DNA of 64,000 nt from Rhipidocladum racemiflorum (lineage: Eukaryota; Streptophyta; Magnoliopsida; Poales; Poaceae), in the NCBI GenBank assembly GCA_036346355.1, contig CM070580.1:64620854-64684853 (forward strand), written 5' to 3'. Under the pieces are notes generated by a model. That model was not told the DNA's origin. It was given only the letters and a program-made list of their open reading frames with translations, and ran no database searches. Position numbers and translations under genes: made by a program. Positions within the stretch are counted from its first letter, which is position 1; every line of letters starts with the position of its first letter. Of this stretch, positions 35,659 through 48,360 are shown in pieces.

Positions 35659-38600
35659 TGTAACACCCCAAAATTTTACTTTTCCTAAATTCATGTGTGA
35701 TTTGGCACTTTGGTGAATTTTTGGAATTTTCTGGAATTTATTTGGATTTATTTGGAATTTATTTGAATTTATTCCATTTTGAAATAATTAAAGAATTTAA
35801 TTTTGCAAATAAATTTTTGTTGGAAATATTTTATTTGAGTCCAAAATGATCCAAAGTATTTTCCAGAATTTTTCTGGAATTTTTCTGAGTCATTTGCTAT
35901 TTTTAATGAATTAAATGAATTACTGGGAATTAAATTAAATATTAAATCGCTGGAAAATCAAACTCGGGTCAAGCATCGTGTTCATCCGATCGAAAGCCCG
36001 AGTCGACTCGAAGTTCGAGTCCGACCCGAAAGCCACGTGGTCGAGCCGAACCCGCTCGCTCAACCCTAGTTACGCGACCGCTGGATCAAGATCCAACGCC
36101 AGATTGGCGCCACGTCGCTTCTAGTCGAGTCCGACCGAACCGTTACGCCGCAAGACGATCGTGGCCGTTGGTCGTGCCATGTGTACGGCTCCACGCTTCG
36201 TCCACCGGATTCGCCGGACTCTGCCGCCGCCGCTGCCTCGACACGGACTCAGTGGCTATTTAATGCTTGAGCGCCCCGAGGTTCGCCTTTCCCATACCGA
36301 GCTCGCTGTTCTAGTCCACGCCACAGGGAAACCCTAGAGCCGCCGCAATTTCTCGCCGAGCCAAAGAGCGCCGCCATGAAGTTCTTCAACCTTCGCCGCG
36401 AAACTACCGTGTTCGCGCCGCTCGTAGCCGATTCGGAACCCCGCGACGAGACGTAACTCGGGCTCATACTTCATCTCGCCGGATCAAGGCTTAACGCCGT
36501 CGACGCCGTTTTCGGTTCCGGCCGCAGCAAGCCGCGACGCCATCGCCGCCCCCGAAGCCAGGCACCGTCGGATCCAGACGGACGGCAACGCGGTGAGTTC
36601 ACGTGTTTTCCCAAACCCTAGAAACCCGACAGATTCGACCGCTGGATCAAGATCCAACGGTTCACAATCGCCACGTCTTTGTAGCAAAGGCGATTATAGG
36701 ATTAGATCTCGACCGCCCGATCTAGATCGAACTACCCACGATCATCGAGTAGTTTAACGTGTTAACCCCGATCTAATCCGCGCCGCTGAATTTCAAATCA
36801 ATCGGCCGTGATTGCGCCACGTGTCGGGAAGTTGGACCGACGCGGCCGGGCCGCCCACGCGCTGGCAGTGCAGTGACGCCGACACGCGGGCCCGCGTGTC
36901 GAGGGGCCCGCATGTCGCTGGTCGACCTCGCCAAGCGCCGACGCCACCCATGACGCCACGATGGGTCCCACTGCCGAAGACCGTGGCCGAGCCTTCGACG
37001 CCAAAGAATGACGTCACCCGAGTAGGGCCCACATGTCGGGCCTCACGTGGAGTCGTGGACCGAGTCCACGGTGGACCCAAGCCGAGCGTGGACCAAGTCC
37101 ATGGACGTGGCGACGCCACCGACCAATCAGAGGCTGCCACGTGTCATTGCCGACGCAATAATTAATTTCGAAAAGAAAATGATTTATTAATTCGAAATAT
37201 TGATTCAAATTTAGATTCAAACTTCAAACGCTTATAACTTTTATGCGTTTCAACTCGATTTGAGCGATTCAAATTTCTAAATTTGTATAAAATTGAGATC
37301 TACCTAAATATGAATTTTATTTAATTTTTGGACTAAAGTTTTTCTCTGTAATATTATTTAATTGATTATTTAAACTTTAAATAATCATAACTTTTATGCT
37401 TTTAACTCCAAATTTGACGATTCCAGTTTCTAAAATCCACAAAATTATGTTCTCTCTGTTTATGGATTTTATTTGGAGTTTTGGGATCTTTTGCATAGTG
37501 TTTATTTGTGTATTTGCTATTTGCACGCTTTACGAGTAGACGTTGAAGTGCCTAAGGATTCAAGGAGAAGTGTTGACTCAGATCCAACTCAAGACCAAGA
37601 GCAAGTACTTTTGAAGGCAAGTTGTGCTTTGACCATATTGATCCTATTTGAAATCTATTTTGATTTAAACTATTGCATGCTAGTTCAAATAGAAAGATAC
37701 TTTGTTTACACATGGGGGTTAGATAAACACCAATTTGTCAGTATGACACCTTGATTATTTAAGTATGTGCCATGACCCTTGTCACCCTAGTTGTGGTTTA
37801 CTAGTTGGACATTATTAAATTGCCAACATGGGTTTAGATCGTTGTAGTATAACGCTTAGACACACTACGTGCTCATGACATGATTTTGGATAATCAAATG
37901 CTAATATTGACTTAATGATATATTGAACCTGTTTTGGAAAAGTATCATGTGAAGTTGATGGCACGTGGTGCATGGTAATCAACTGGGGTTTGTTAAACAG
38001 TTTTCGACCGGGGCATGTGGCAAGAGTAATCAGGTGGGCCATTGTGGCACTGGGGATGTTTATTTGGTTTTTCGGGTAGTCTTGCCCTGGTCACTCTAAG
38101 GACTTAACCTTGCACGCCTTTGAACTGGGTCATACTTGCAACCACATGGTCGGAATGGGACGGCCCTAGTTGACTAAGTTGCTAAGGACTCACTTGTGGA
38201 GCCTCAGGGTGTCGATTACACCGTTTGTGTGATTGTGCGGGGAGCGTATCGTGGTCGTGGCCGATACCCATCTAGCAGTGTGTTGGTCCCATACTTCGCC
38301 TTGGCTAAGGGAAGGGATGGTGTAGAGCACGAACCAGGAGAGGACCACTGTGTTGTTTGAGGCTTCCAAAGGCTTTGTTACTGAACTCGCCTTTGTGGTG
38401 TTTGACTGTATCTTGTGGGTAAAGTGCATAACCTCTGCAGAGTTGAGAATCTATTTAAATAGCCGAGTCCACTTGATCGACAATGCTCTGAATTACAATA
38501 AGGGTTAGATTTTCTGAAAATAACTTGGATTTGAAAAGTTGGGTTGGTTTAACAATGAAGATGATGGAAATGTGGTTTAGGATGGGAAAAATGTTTGTTA

Positions 38601-39145
38601 AACTTCTTGAAAAGTTATTTATGCTTTACTTATTTCTCTGCTTTCGAATCTACTTTTATTACTTGTCAAAAGTCAAGCATCGCAAATATACCTTGAGCTA
38701 TTCCTTTGTACCAAGCCATGCATATAGTATATTAGCTTGCATTCTTGCATGACTTCTTGAGTACCAAGTACTCACCCTTGCCTCAACACAATACCGCTTG
38801 AAGAGGAGACTACGCTAGCCGGAGGAGGAGTTCCAAGAGGACCCGTCTACTTAGGGATGCGAGCCGATCGGTTGCAACGTGGTATCTTTGGATGGCGCCA
38901 CGAAGTTTATTTGATTTTCCGCTGCTGTTATTTCTCTTTTAATAAGTTTCGCCTTGCAAGGCATATATTTGTAACTTGGCCATAAGGTCGAGTAACCACT
39001 TTGGTTATTTAAATAAAGTACTTCGATAAATATCGATTGGTATGATTGTGATATTTACCGATGTTAAGACTGTGTGCACTAGCGCGTTCCTGGACTAGTG
39101 CTGAATACACAGAGGGTCCGGATTTGCAAATTCGGGGTCCCGACA
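35659..39145 (+). mobile_element. Solo LTR of the RIRE3-like family
   Basis: It starts TGTAACACCCC and ends GGGTCCCGACA, is 3487 bp long and has an exact 5-bp TSD with no internal region. It formed by recombination between the two LTRs of an element that had inserted into gag of its own family. Length and sequence agree with 1731-5214 and 10166-13622 in reverse. Confidence 0.96.
36256..36264 (+). promoter_or_regulatory. TATA-like box of the solo LTR
   Basis: CTATTTAAT sits at the end of a GC-rich segment, at the same relative place as in the other LTR copies. A solo LTR can keep promoter activity toward its flank. Confidence 0.45.
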
Positions 39146-39150
39146 ATCAT
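39146..39150. repeat. Target site duplication ATCAT, right copy
   Basis: It is identical to 35654-35658. Confidence 0.95.
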
Positions 39151-39759
39151 GGACCTCAAGAAGGAGGAGTTCAGGGCACTGAAGCAAGGCAATCAGCCAG
39201 TGTCCGAGTATCTGAACAAGTTCACTCAGTTGGCACGCTACGCACCTGAGGATGTAGCAACGGACAAAGCGAGACAGTCCTGTTTCATGAAGGGACTGAA
39301 TTCTGGACTTCAGGTGGGATTGATTACCCACACGTTTCTAGATTTCCAGGAATTAGTGAACAAGGCTCTTATTCTGGAGGACAAGCGCAAAAAGCTGGAT
39401 GACAACAGGAAGCGTCGGATGGCACAGCAAGGAGCTCACCCAGGAGCACAAAGACTGAGAGTTGCACCCAATCAGTTCTTCAGGTTTCAGCCGCAGAAAT
39501 GCTACGAGGACACAGTCGCCGTCACTGAGGCTCGTCGGACAAAATTTTCAGACACCAGCACAACCCAGAATTGCACCAGCGGGAAGTCAGCAGAGCACAG
39601 TGAAGCGTTGCTTCCACTACCACGAGCCAGGGCACTTTGCCAACTATTGCCCCAAGAAGGCAGCAGGAGTGACGCCGATTCGTTTCAATCTGGGATCCAC
39701 GCCAGCAAGGACACTTGCACCGGGACCAAGCTGTGGAGCAGCACAGCCTAGAGCCGCCA
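39151..39759 (+). pseudogene. gag, second part, with altered zinc knuckle
   Basis: It continues gag with DLKKEEFRALKQGNQPVSEY and QVGLITHTFLDFQELVNKAL. A one-base insertion near 39543 (run of A) shifts the frame into NFQTPAQP and then CFHYHEPGHFANYC (about 39609-39650). The family knuckle is CX2CX4HX4C; the second Cys is Tyr here, a single G-to-A change. The frame is cut by the CACTA at 39760 and resumes at 53957. Confidence 0.87.
39757..39759. repeat. Target site duplication CCA, left copy
   Basis: CCA precedes CACTAC and is repeated at 53957-53959. Three-bp TSDs are diagnostic of CACTA elements. Confidence 0.93.
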
Positions 39760-39960
39760 CACTACAACAGGAACACCCCTTTAACAACGGATACATAGCA
39801 ACACATGATGTTATGCGTTGCAAGCAACAAGGTGGCAACGCTTGCAAAGCGTTGCCACCCTCATCCGTGGGGTTAAACAACAAGTGGCAACATTTGTCAA
39901 CTGTTGCAAGAATCATCTCAGTAGATCGCCAAAGTTGCCTGATTGCCCTTCCAAAGAGGT
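39760..39960. repeat. Left TIR and subterminal repeats of the CACTA
   Basis: CACTACAACAGG is followed by copies of GCGTTGC. They include a nearly perfect palindrome GGTGGCAACGCTTGC and its complement at 39831-39859, and TGTTGCAAG near 39902. Confidence 0.88.
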
Positions 39961-41347
39961 GTGTATCCATATGAACTTTTGTAATTATTAATATGATTAA
40001 TAATGTGTTCATATTTTTTAGTAGATTCTTGATGATATACATGCCAAATACCAGTTCAAAAGACGATCTAGTGGAATCGTTCCAATCGCATGGGTCTTAT
40101 GATACCGCAACAAGGCTGCACTAGCACGAGAATTTGTTATTTGTATCTTGTGCTCGCGTTGTGTGTTTCAAGCTCATGCTGCGTCTTGATCTTTTTTGTA
40201 CCGCTTAGTCACGTTGGTCATATATACAAATCGATAAAATTTGGCCGACATGCCACATACCACATGCACACTTCATCCTGCCTATATTTATATATATATC
40301 TTTCTTTTGCATCTTTATATTGCAATGCCAAAGTTGACGAGACAGGTTAGTCATTACGCTTGCATCTATCCATTTGCTCACATTTGGAAGAAAGTCTCGA
40401 CGTACTCAAAGCTAGACAAGACCCTCCACCACTGCACGCTTTCACGCCTAGGTAGTCCCCTGGCCATCAATCAATGTGTATGTATAATGCACACGTCGTA
40501 ATCATACGTATATATCTTAACGCTTAGCCGGGATGTCCTATTCTAATCATCGATCCGATCCTATATTTGCGTTTCTTTCTTGGTTAATTATATATAGTCG
40601 AGAATCATCCTTTTCATACCCTTTGCTTGGTTCGTGGGATCGATGGGATAACGACTAATCTTCGATAGAAAAGAAATCAAAATCGGTCACGGCATTGGTT
40701 TAATTGTTCAAATTTCAGTAATAATCGAGATATATTCCATTAGTGCATGTGTTCTTCTCGAGGCGACAACCCAATCCAACAATTAACTATATATATATTG
40801 TATGATGGTATTGCGTTGGTTCTACTACCGAATGGACCCAACGTCCATCATACATACGTAGTCAGCACAAATATTTATCAAACAATATTGTCTATACTAA
40901 TGCTAGCTTCAGCCACATTCAGAGGACAGGATATCAAATAATATTGTCCCATGAAACTGAATAATACAAAATAGAAAAGAAAAAGTGCATGTGGGTTGCT
41001 AGAGTTATTTTTCATGAACAAGACCAAGGACATGGTAGCAGATCTGAATTGAAATGAACATGGATTACAACAATAAACTTTCTCTATCCACTAACAACAT
41101 CATGTTTCAAAAATCTTGCTTGAAGTTCCAAACCAGAAAATCCTCGCCTCCTTTATCCTTCTGTACCAAGAAAAGACATAACAAAAAGATATTCCTTCAA
41201 GCATTTGTGAGCAGGCTGTAGTACACCTAAGGATAATGGAAAATGTCAGATTCCACATAATCATAGCAAAATCATACAAGAAAAAAATCAAACATGCCTC
41301 ACCATTTAATTTAGTACTCGTCTTCTAGATAACTTGGACTATGATCT
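39961..41347. other. CACTA left non-coding region
   Basis: It is AT-rich with ATATAT runs near 40285 and 40785. No exon is recognised. It probably includes the 3' end of the transposase transcript. Confidence 0.55.
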
Positions 41348-44300
41348 TTAGCTATCGTCTTCACTGATAATTCCCTCTACATCTCTTCTACTCCATGAAT
41401 GACTGTCATGTGCATTTTCAAAAAGGCCCCCAAGTGTACTGACATGATAAGGTTCGCATTCTAATTCATTCCAATCTTCTCCCATGTCAAATACATCTCT
41501 AGGCTTCATCTTCAAGACAACTGACCACCCTTGATTTACATGGTCTTTGACATAGAACACTTGGTCAACTTGATTGGCAAATACGAATGGTTCATGCTCA
41601 ATCTTATCCCCTTTGTGAATTTGATGTGAGAAATTCACAAGTGATAAGCCATACTTATCTGTTTGTACTCCCTTTCCTCGAGTGACATCAACCCATTCAC
41701 ATTTAAATAGTACCACTGAAAATCTTCCATAATAGTCTATCTCTATTATATCAAGTATCCTACCATAGTACATAATATCTCCAAGTATAGGTTTACTATC
41801 ACCTGCAGAAGAATAACTAGACGTCTTTGCATTAACAACAACTCCACTATTTTGAGTCTCCTTATCATACCGCTTTGGCTCTAAATCTGAATCCACGAAT
41901 GTTAAATGCCCTATGTCTTCTTGCCGCATCCAATGGCCCTCGAGCCAACCATCTAATGTCCTCATCGATCTTGCCGCTACCATTTATTTGCTCCAACCGC
42001 ATGATCTCAGATCCACCCAATAAATATATATTTATGTATTTAAGACAAAATTTTCCTTGCAAATGAAAAAACAAATCAGGATACCTACATGTTCTCTAAA
42101 CCAATTGGGAAATTCTTTATTCTGCATTTGTTCAATTGCTTTGAGTTAGGCGGCCAGTCACGTCTCTTCCTTTTGAGATGAGCCGATGTTTCCTAAAATG
42201 AGAATTGACATGTAATTAGTTTAAAGACACTATATAAATTACATAAATAAGCAAAGAACACTTACTTCGTACGGAATCACACTTCACAGCTTGAATAGTA
42301 CATATCTATGTGATTGCAATTTCTCTAGATCGCTTAAAATGAAATTTGATGGTTTTCCCAATGGTTTCCCTATAGGAGAAAACAAAGACGAATCTGTCCA
42401 AATAAGTTCGACTCAAGATGATCCGGACTATCATCATTCCTTGATGGTTTATTATGCTTCGTGGAGAAACCTTCTAGGTACCTAGAACAAAACACCATAC
42501 ACTCATCTGCCAAAAATGAATTTGCCATTGAAGCTTCTGGATACGCTTTGTTGCGAACATATGATTTTAATTTCCCTAGGTACCTGCAACACGATTTATT
42601 AGGTTGTATAAATATAAGATTCAGAGGATGAAGCTTGTACTAGTCAGAATCAGTACCTCTCAATAAAATACATCCATCGATAATTAACTGGTCCAGCAAT
42701 CTTACATTCAGCTGCTAGATGGACTACTAAATGAACCATAACCGTAAACAATCCAGGAGGAAAAATCATCTCCATTTTGCACAGAGTAATTTTAATTGAT
42801 TGTTCCAAACGGTCCAACTCATCAACATGAAGCACTTTTGAACATATTCCTCGAAAATAAGGCAGACAACTCAAATATTACCGCTATGATATCATCCGGA
42901 AGAATACCCTCAAAGCAATAGGCATGAGTTCTTGCATCAAGACATGACAAATCATGTGTTTTGAGACCAACAATTTTCCCTTCAGCAACATTAACACATT
43001 TTGATATATTTCTACAATAACCATCAGGAACTTTTATGTCTCGAAGAACTTTACAGAATGCTTGTCTCTCACTTTTAGACATAGCAAATCTTGCTGGTGG
43101 CAAGTACAACTTTCCTGAAGGTTTTTCTTGTGGGTGGAGGTCCTCTCTGATGTTCATCTCTACGAGATCTAGACGAGCTTGGAGGTTATCTTTTGTCTTT
43201 CCATCTAAACCGGATAGTGTACCATAACAATTTTCAAACACATTCTTCTCTATATGCATCACATCAAGATTGTATCTAAGAATATTATCGTCCCAATAAG
43301 GCAATGTGAACAGACTACTTACTGACTTGTAAGTTTTTGAATTCTTGAAATTACCAAGCGCAATGATTTCAGGCAAAATCAGACGATCGTAGTAGGTTAT
43401 AGGCTCTGTTCCAAGCTCGCTGCTCCATCAAATGAATTTGCATCCAAACGATAAGGATGATCAAGAGGAAGAAATCGACGATGACCCATAAAACAAGATT
43501 TAAGACCGTGCTTCAGACGTTTCGACCATGCATTTTCACCACAGGGCGGGCATGCAAATTCACCATGAACCATATGAGAAGCAAGCATTCCTAAGCCTGG
43601 TAGATCACTTATGGTCATTAGCACGGCCCCTCGCAAAGTAAAACTTTCATCTCTCGATGCATCATATGTGGACATGCCATTCTGAAATAAATCTTTTAGG
43701 TCCTCCAAAAGTGGTTGAAGGAACACATGAATTCGATCTCCGTGACTTCTAGGACCAGGAATCATTAAGGACAACATAATATAATGATCTTTCATGCAAA
43801 ACCATGGAGGTAGGTTATATACTACCAAAACAACGAGCCAACAGTATGCGTAGAGCTCAACATCCCAAATGGATTAAACCCATCAAGAGCCAAGCCAAAT
43901 CGAATATTACGAGACTCGATGCAAATTAGGGAACTTTTCATCAAACCTCTTCCATGCCGGTGAATCAATTTGGATGTCGTAGCGCACCATCCTTAGTGCG
44001 CTCTTCATCATGCCATCTTAGGAGAGGTGCTGTTTCTTTGCACATAAACAGTCTTTTCAAATTTCTCTTTAATAGGAAAGTATCGTAATACTTTGTTAGG
44101 CGTTGCTTTCCTTCGCTCCTTCTTTGTTAATATGGACTCGTGTTCCTTATCCTTCCACCTTGAAGCCTTACAGGTTGGGCAAAAATCATCATCTTTTTTC
44201 CTTCCAATACAGTTGGCGATTATTTGGGCATGCATGAATATTTTCATAGCCTGTGCCAAATTTGGAAATAATTTTCTTAGCCTCATAAAAATTCTTGGGC

Positions 44301-44871
44301 AGCTCCTTTCCATTTGGAATAGCCATATGCGAGAATCTCAAGTAGATCACCAAAAGATTTATCGACCATCTGTTCATGGATTTTATATTAAATGAAGCAC
44401 CAATAAAGTTAGTGTGTTAATTCACAACTTTGTCCATAAAGGCTTTTTGAATCTTCTACCACTTTATAAAACTTTTGTGCTTCTAACTTTGATCCTTTGA
44501 TGTTCATTGCCATCGATCATAGGTATGTCATCATACATATGTTTAAATACATCATGAATCAGTGGCCCGATATTAACTTGCCTTTGATCACTATGACAAT
44601 TTGGTTCTTGATTATGAGTGTGTTGCTCTGAAGTATCACCCTGAAAATCCCATTGATCATAATTCTCAAGTATCCCATTGCACACCAAATGCGCATATAT
44701 CTCATCCCTTGCTAGTACAATAGTGTGCACGCATGTCTGACATGGGCAATAAATCTTGGTGCCTTCAGGCTTATCTTTAAAGGCAAATTCAACAAACCCT
44801 TCTACACCAGCAACATATCGAGCAGAACCTTTACGACAGCGCAAAAGGAGCTTGATCATTCCCAAATCCAT
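41348..44871 (-). pseudogene. TNP2-type CACTA transposase
   Basis: Read right to left, the first exon (44871-44464) matches the transposase-associated domain, with YVAGVEGFVEFAF and a Cys cluster YCPCQTCVH. The TNP2 region follows: ENIHACPNN and FCPTCKASRWKD (44313-44008), then NLPPWFCMKDHYIMLSLMIP, FACPPCGENAWSKRL and GHRRFLPLDHPYR (43828-43397). Next are LPYWDDNILRYNLDVMHIEK (43376-42822), a DUF4218 part (MIFPPGLFTVMVHLVVHLAA) and SFLADECMVFCSRYL. The end is a DUF4216 domain (41983-41348). Frames change at several points; some may be introns, but breaks inside TNP2 near 44200 look like mutations. It would cut and join CACTA ends. I did not assign catalytic residues. Confidence 0.85.
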
Positions 44872-45760
44872 TGTGCAACTATTAAAATAAATTTGTTGTT
44901 AATTCCACAATAAAAATCCCAACGTGCATGCTAGCTTGATCGGGATGCAGATCCAGCAAAACCACACACGCACGCACATGGGAAAACCACAGATAGTACA
45001 GACAAATCCAGAGGCGCGATTAAAGTACAAACCAAAACAAACGAATTAAGCGTTGCTATCCTCCGCGATTCAAATACATGTTTGTCTTATTCCTTATTAT
45101 GTCCTTTCAACTTCAATTAACCATTTATCCCTTGTTACAGATAGTTTTTCCAATTCGCTCCTGTATATGCATTGCATTATACTGTACAGAAACAATAAAT
45201 TGCATGGCTTCAGCCTGGGGGTAGGCCTGGGCATTCGGTTTTTTCGGTTCGGTGTATTCGGTTTTTTTAAAGGGCATTCTCTTGCTTTGCTCCAGTTCAA
45301 GTGAATGTGTGATTCCAAGAAGCTACCATTAAAAAAACACAAAACAGCATCCCCACTGATAATGACCGATCTCCGAACCCCGCATCACATGCAATTCAAT
45401 ACTGGTCTTTGCTAACAAAGTTCAGGCAATACAACAGCAGGACACACAAAAATTTGTGATGCTAGGATTAGGCAATAGGCATAGGTGTAGCAGTAACTTG
45501 AAATATCAGGAACCATTGATCTGTGAACCTTGAAGATAATTGGATATAGGACTAGTTAAGTGCAACTACGATTACCTGCACTCTAATTGCAAAGGAAAAT
45601 CTTGTTCATTGTAAAAAGGTCATACACACATTCACTACCATTTTATCTCATGTTGAAATCTAGACCATAACAATTAGCTGAAATATATTGTAAAGAAATG
45701 ATAGAACACAAAAATTGTAGTACCTTCTTAGCAAAGTGTCAGCAATGGGGGGACCTTGTT
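44872..45760. other. CACTA inter-gene region, left part
   Basis: It is AT-rich without coding signal. A TTCGGTTCGGTGTATTCGGT simple-repeat patch lies near 45235-45265. It may hold an intron or leader of the minus-strand transposase. Confidence 0.5.
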
Positions 45761-45769
45761 CTTGAAGCA

Positions 45770-46150
45770 ACTGTTGATGGAGAGGTGCGACGGCTCGAGT
45801 AGAGGTGCGACGGCTCGGGGGATGGACGCCGGGAGGACGGTGACGATACTGGCGCTTGGGACTGCGACGGACGGGAGGTGGCGCCCCTAGCCGGACTCAA
45901 GCCTGTGAGGATCAGGGGGGAAGCCCGGCAGAGACTTGGGTGGGGAAGCGCCGGGCAGGTGACTTGGGGGACTGGAGGTGTGGGGTGGGGAAGCGCCGCC
46001 GTGGGACCTAGGAGCGCAGCTAGGGGACTGGGTGGGGAGCGCTGGCCGGGGCCGCCGGGGCCGGGCGACGGTGAAGGCTGAACTACCGAAGACGACTTTG
46101 GATCAGATCTAGGACGAAAGCGAAACTGAGAGCTGGAGAGATCAGATCCA
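45770..46150 (-). promoter_or_regulatory. GC-rich block, putative 5' region of the transposase gene
   Basis: A strongly GC-rich, CpG-bearing stretch in an AT-rich setting, with a tandem GAGGTGCGACGGCTCG near 45781 and 45801. It lies about 0.9 kb upstream of the first recognised transposase exon. A matching GC-rich block lies upstream of the plus-strand gene (48690-49030). A promoter or leader exon role is inferred. Confidence 0.4.
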
Positions 46151-47279
46151 CACGATGCGCCCCTGTGGAGAAAATTGACTATTTACCATTATTAATTCGT
46201 GGACTCGCATTTTTACCATCAATTTCGTGACGCTCAATGTCACTGTCACCATACATTTGCAGATACATATAATCCACAGGGGTAATCAGAAGCCACGACG
46301 TAAATCGTCACTTTTCCTCGCATTACCGAACGTAACGACGGCGACAATCAGATAACACGGCTGGCAAATTAGTCGTCTTCTTTCCTGGGGCGGAGCCAGA
46401 GAAGCTGCAGAACTGGAAAGCCCCGATGAAACACAAAGGCAAAATATTCTTTGCATGGTTGCCCAAACGAAGGACTTATACGGGTATTGATTTGTAAACA
46501 CAAGTTGGGTATAACCATCGCCAAATTGCAAGAGGCTTGCAAATCACCAAAGGCAAAAGCCCAATATGTAGCAATAGTTTTTCTTCTTCGTCGCCGCATG
46601 CATTAATGGTCATCGATATCATTGTGTTCTGTGATTGCCATGGGTGATCGCATCCATGGGCGGCTTCCAGAGTTCCAGTGGCGAACTCGCGAGCCGCTAG
46701 GTCAAGAATCGCATCTAGTAGGGACTGAAACTTGGCGCGATCGAGCACGAAGAAGAAAGAAAGAGAGCTCCATTGGTCCGGGTGGTGCTTCGAGTGGTGT
46801 TTGTGCTCAGTTGGCCACAGCAGAAGAACACCTGGCCCGATGCCATTGGAAGTCGGAATGGCCCAAAATAATTCGTTGCTTTCTTGCATCATAGCATACC
46901 GCATATATATTCAGATGCCATGTTCGTACTGATCTTCTTTGGCCGGTCGAGGGAGTGGTAGATTCTTTCAGGAAAGAGCGATCGGTGTCACGATGCTCAT
47001 GATGAAAGGAGTTTTTGGTTCATTGGTAGTGTTGGTTCGATTTGATAGGGATCTATCATCCTTCGTGGTTTGACTCGCTCTATTGTACTTTGTCTTTGTC
47101 CGGCCTGCCTTCGATGAGTTTAGATATGGGAGTACGGGTTTTGATAAGTTTCATCCGGATTTTTCTTAGTAACGCTTCATGTTGTGCCGGTTCAGATTTG
47201 GCCCATTTGCATTATTGCGACGAGAGCGAATGAGCCTGAGACGCACAAAGTTGAGGCAAAGGAACATAAATATTAAGAG
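46151..47279. other. Unassigned segment with a minus-strand open frame
   Basis: An inverted pair CCCCTGTGGA (46160-46169) and TCCACAGGGG (46273-46282) encloses about 100 bp. A minus-strand frame of 142 codons (46904-46476) is open but resembles no family I know. It could be a captured gene piece or chance. Confidence 0.4.
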
Positions 47280-47800
47280 AAAGAGAATTAGATTTTATTT
47301 ATTCTTAAATAGGTACAAAATTACTGTCTCATTTAAAACCTTAACCTCGGTGTAGGATAACCCCTGTGAAGAAAAAGAGTACAAGAGCTACATACATATA
47401 CATTTCCTACTCGAGGTAGAGGTAGTCAAAATCGGCTAACGCCTCGGCGATTTCCGGATCTCGCCTCGATATTGTGTCCTCTCATCTGCATACTCCAGTT
47501 GTTAAGGCATATAATTGTTTTAACAATCTTATATGCGAGAGACGATCTCCTCGGTTCAAGTATCCTCCCACCAAACTGAAAGCGGATTTCGACGAGACAA
47601 TGAACACCGGAACCATAACTACTTCCCATGCAAAATGCGATAGTACGGAGTAAATATGTTGGTGATTCTTCCACCACAAGAGTAAGCTAAGTTGATTGTC
47701 CTCATCATGTCAAGCTCAGTCTCCGCGAAAAGGCATATCAAGGTAGTGGTTGATCTCTACTCGTGAATTCCATTGCGACCTACTTGACGCTTCGGAAGAC
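47280..47800 (-). pseudogene. hAT transposase C-terminal remnant
   Basis: Read right to left, NHYLDMPF is followed by LLWWKNHQHIYSVLSHFAWE and PVFIVSSKSAFSLVGG, then by a frameshift into GGRILEPRRSSLAYKIVKTI. This is the hAT dimerisation domain pattern (usual motif near P-S-T-V-A-S-E-S-A-F-S). The 47280-47420 stretch looks like the following 3' region. The rest of the transposase is not visible, so this is a relic nested in or captured by the CACTA. Confidence 0.8.
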
Positions 47801-48004
47801 GAATTAGACGCCTTGCCTTTTAGCATCTTCCATATGTTTGAAGCGGTTCAATTGCCTGCTGCTAAAATATTTCATAATATTTCACCAAAGACTATGAAAA
47901 ACCTGTTGTAAACATGAGTATAAACCTCAGAAAAATTAAGATAGAATGCTTCAGCTATTCCTTTTGAATGCACCATGCAAATCAGATGTATGGTGACAGT
48001 GACA

Positions 48005-48360
48005 CTGATGCTATCAAATTTGCTATGGTTTGGATCCAATCAAATTTGCTATGGTTCAGATCCAATCAAATTAACTCATCAGTTTTACTATGGATTCGAT
48101 GCTATCAAATTTGGTATGGTTTGGATCCAATCAAATTTGCTATGGTTCGGATCCAATCAAATTTGCTATGGTTTGGATCCAATCAAATTTACTATGGGTG
48201 GATGCTTCTCAATTTTGCTATGATTTGGTTGGATCCACCCATAGTAAATTTGATAGCATCCAACCCATAGAAAATTTGATAGCATCCAACCCATAGAAAA
48301 ATTGGGGAGTTAGTGCAATTTGATTGGATCCAAACCATAGCAAATTTGATTGGATCCCTG
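48005..48360. repeat. Palindromic tandem array of a 26-bp GGATCC unit
   Basis: A unit close to CAAATTTGCTATGGTTTGGA followed by TCCAAT repeats about six times forward (48005-48195), then recurs inverted (48220-48355). GGATCC appears seven times. The right end reads, in complement, CAGGGATCCAATC, like a hAT terminus, and the hAT remnant lies just left. It may be the subterminal region of a hAT element. Confidence 0.75.

Noticed and set aside
45235..45265. Telomere-like or regulatory TTCGGTT repeat
   Set aside because: It is too short and irregular, only a few units of simple sequence.
46160..46282. Small MITE bounded by CCCCTGTGGA and TCCACAGGGG
   Set aside because: No flanking duplication is found and the inverted repeat is only 10 bp, so a chance pair or a piece of another element is as likely.
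48005..48360. CRISPR-like repeat array
   Set aside because: There are no unique spacers of constant length, the array inverts in the middle, and the genome is plant nuclear.
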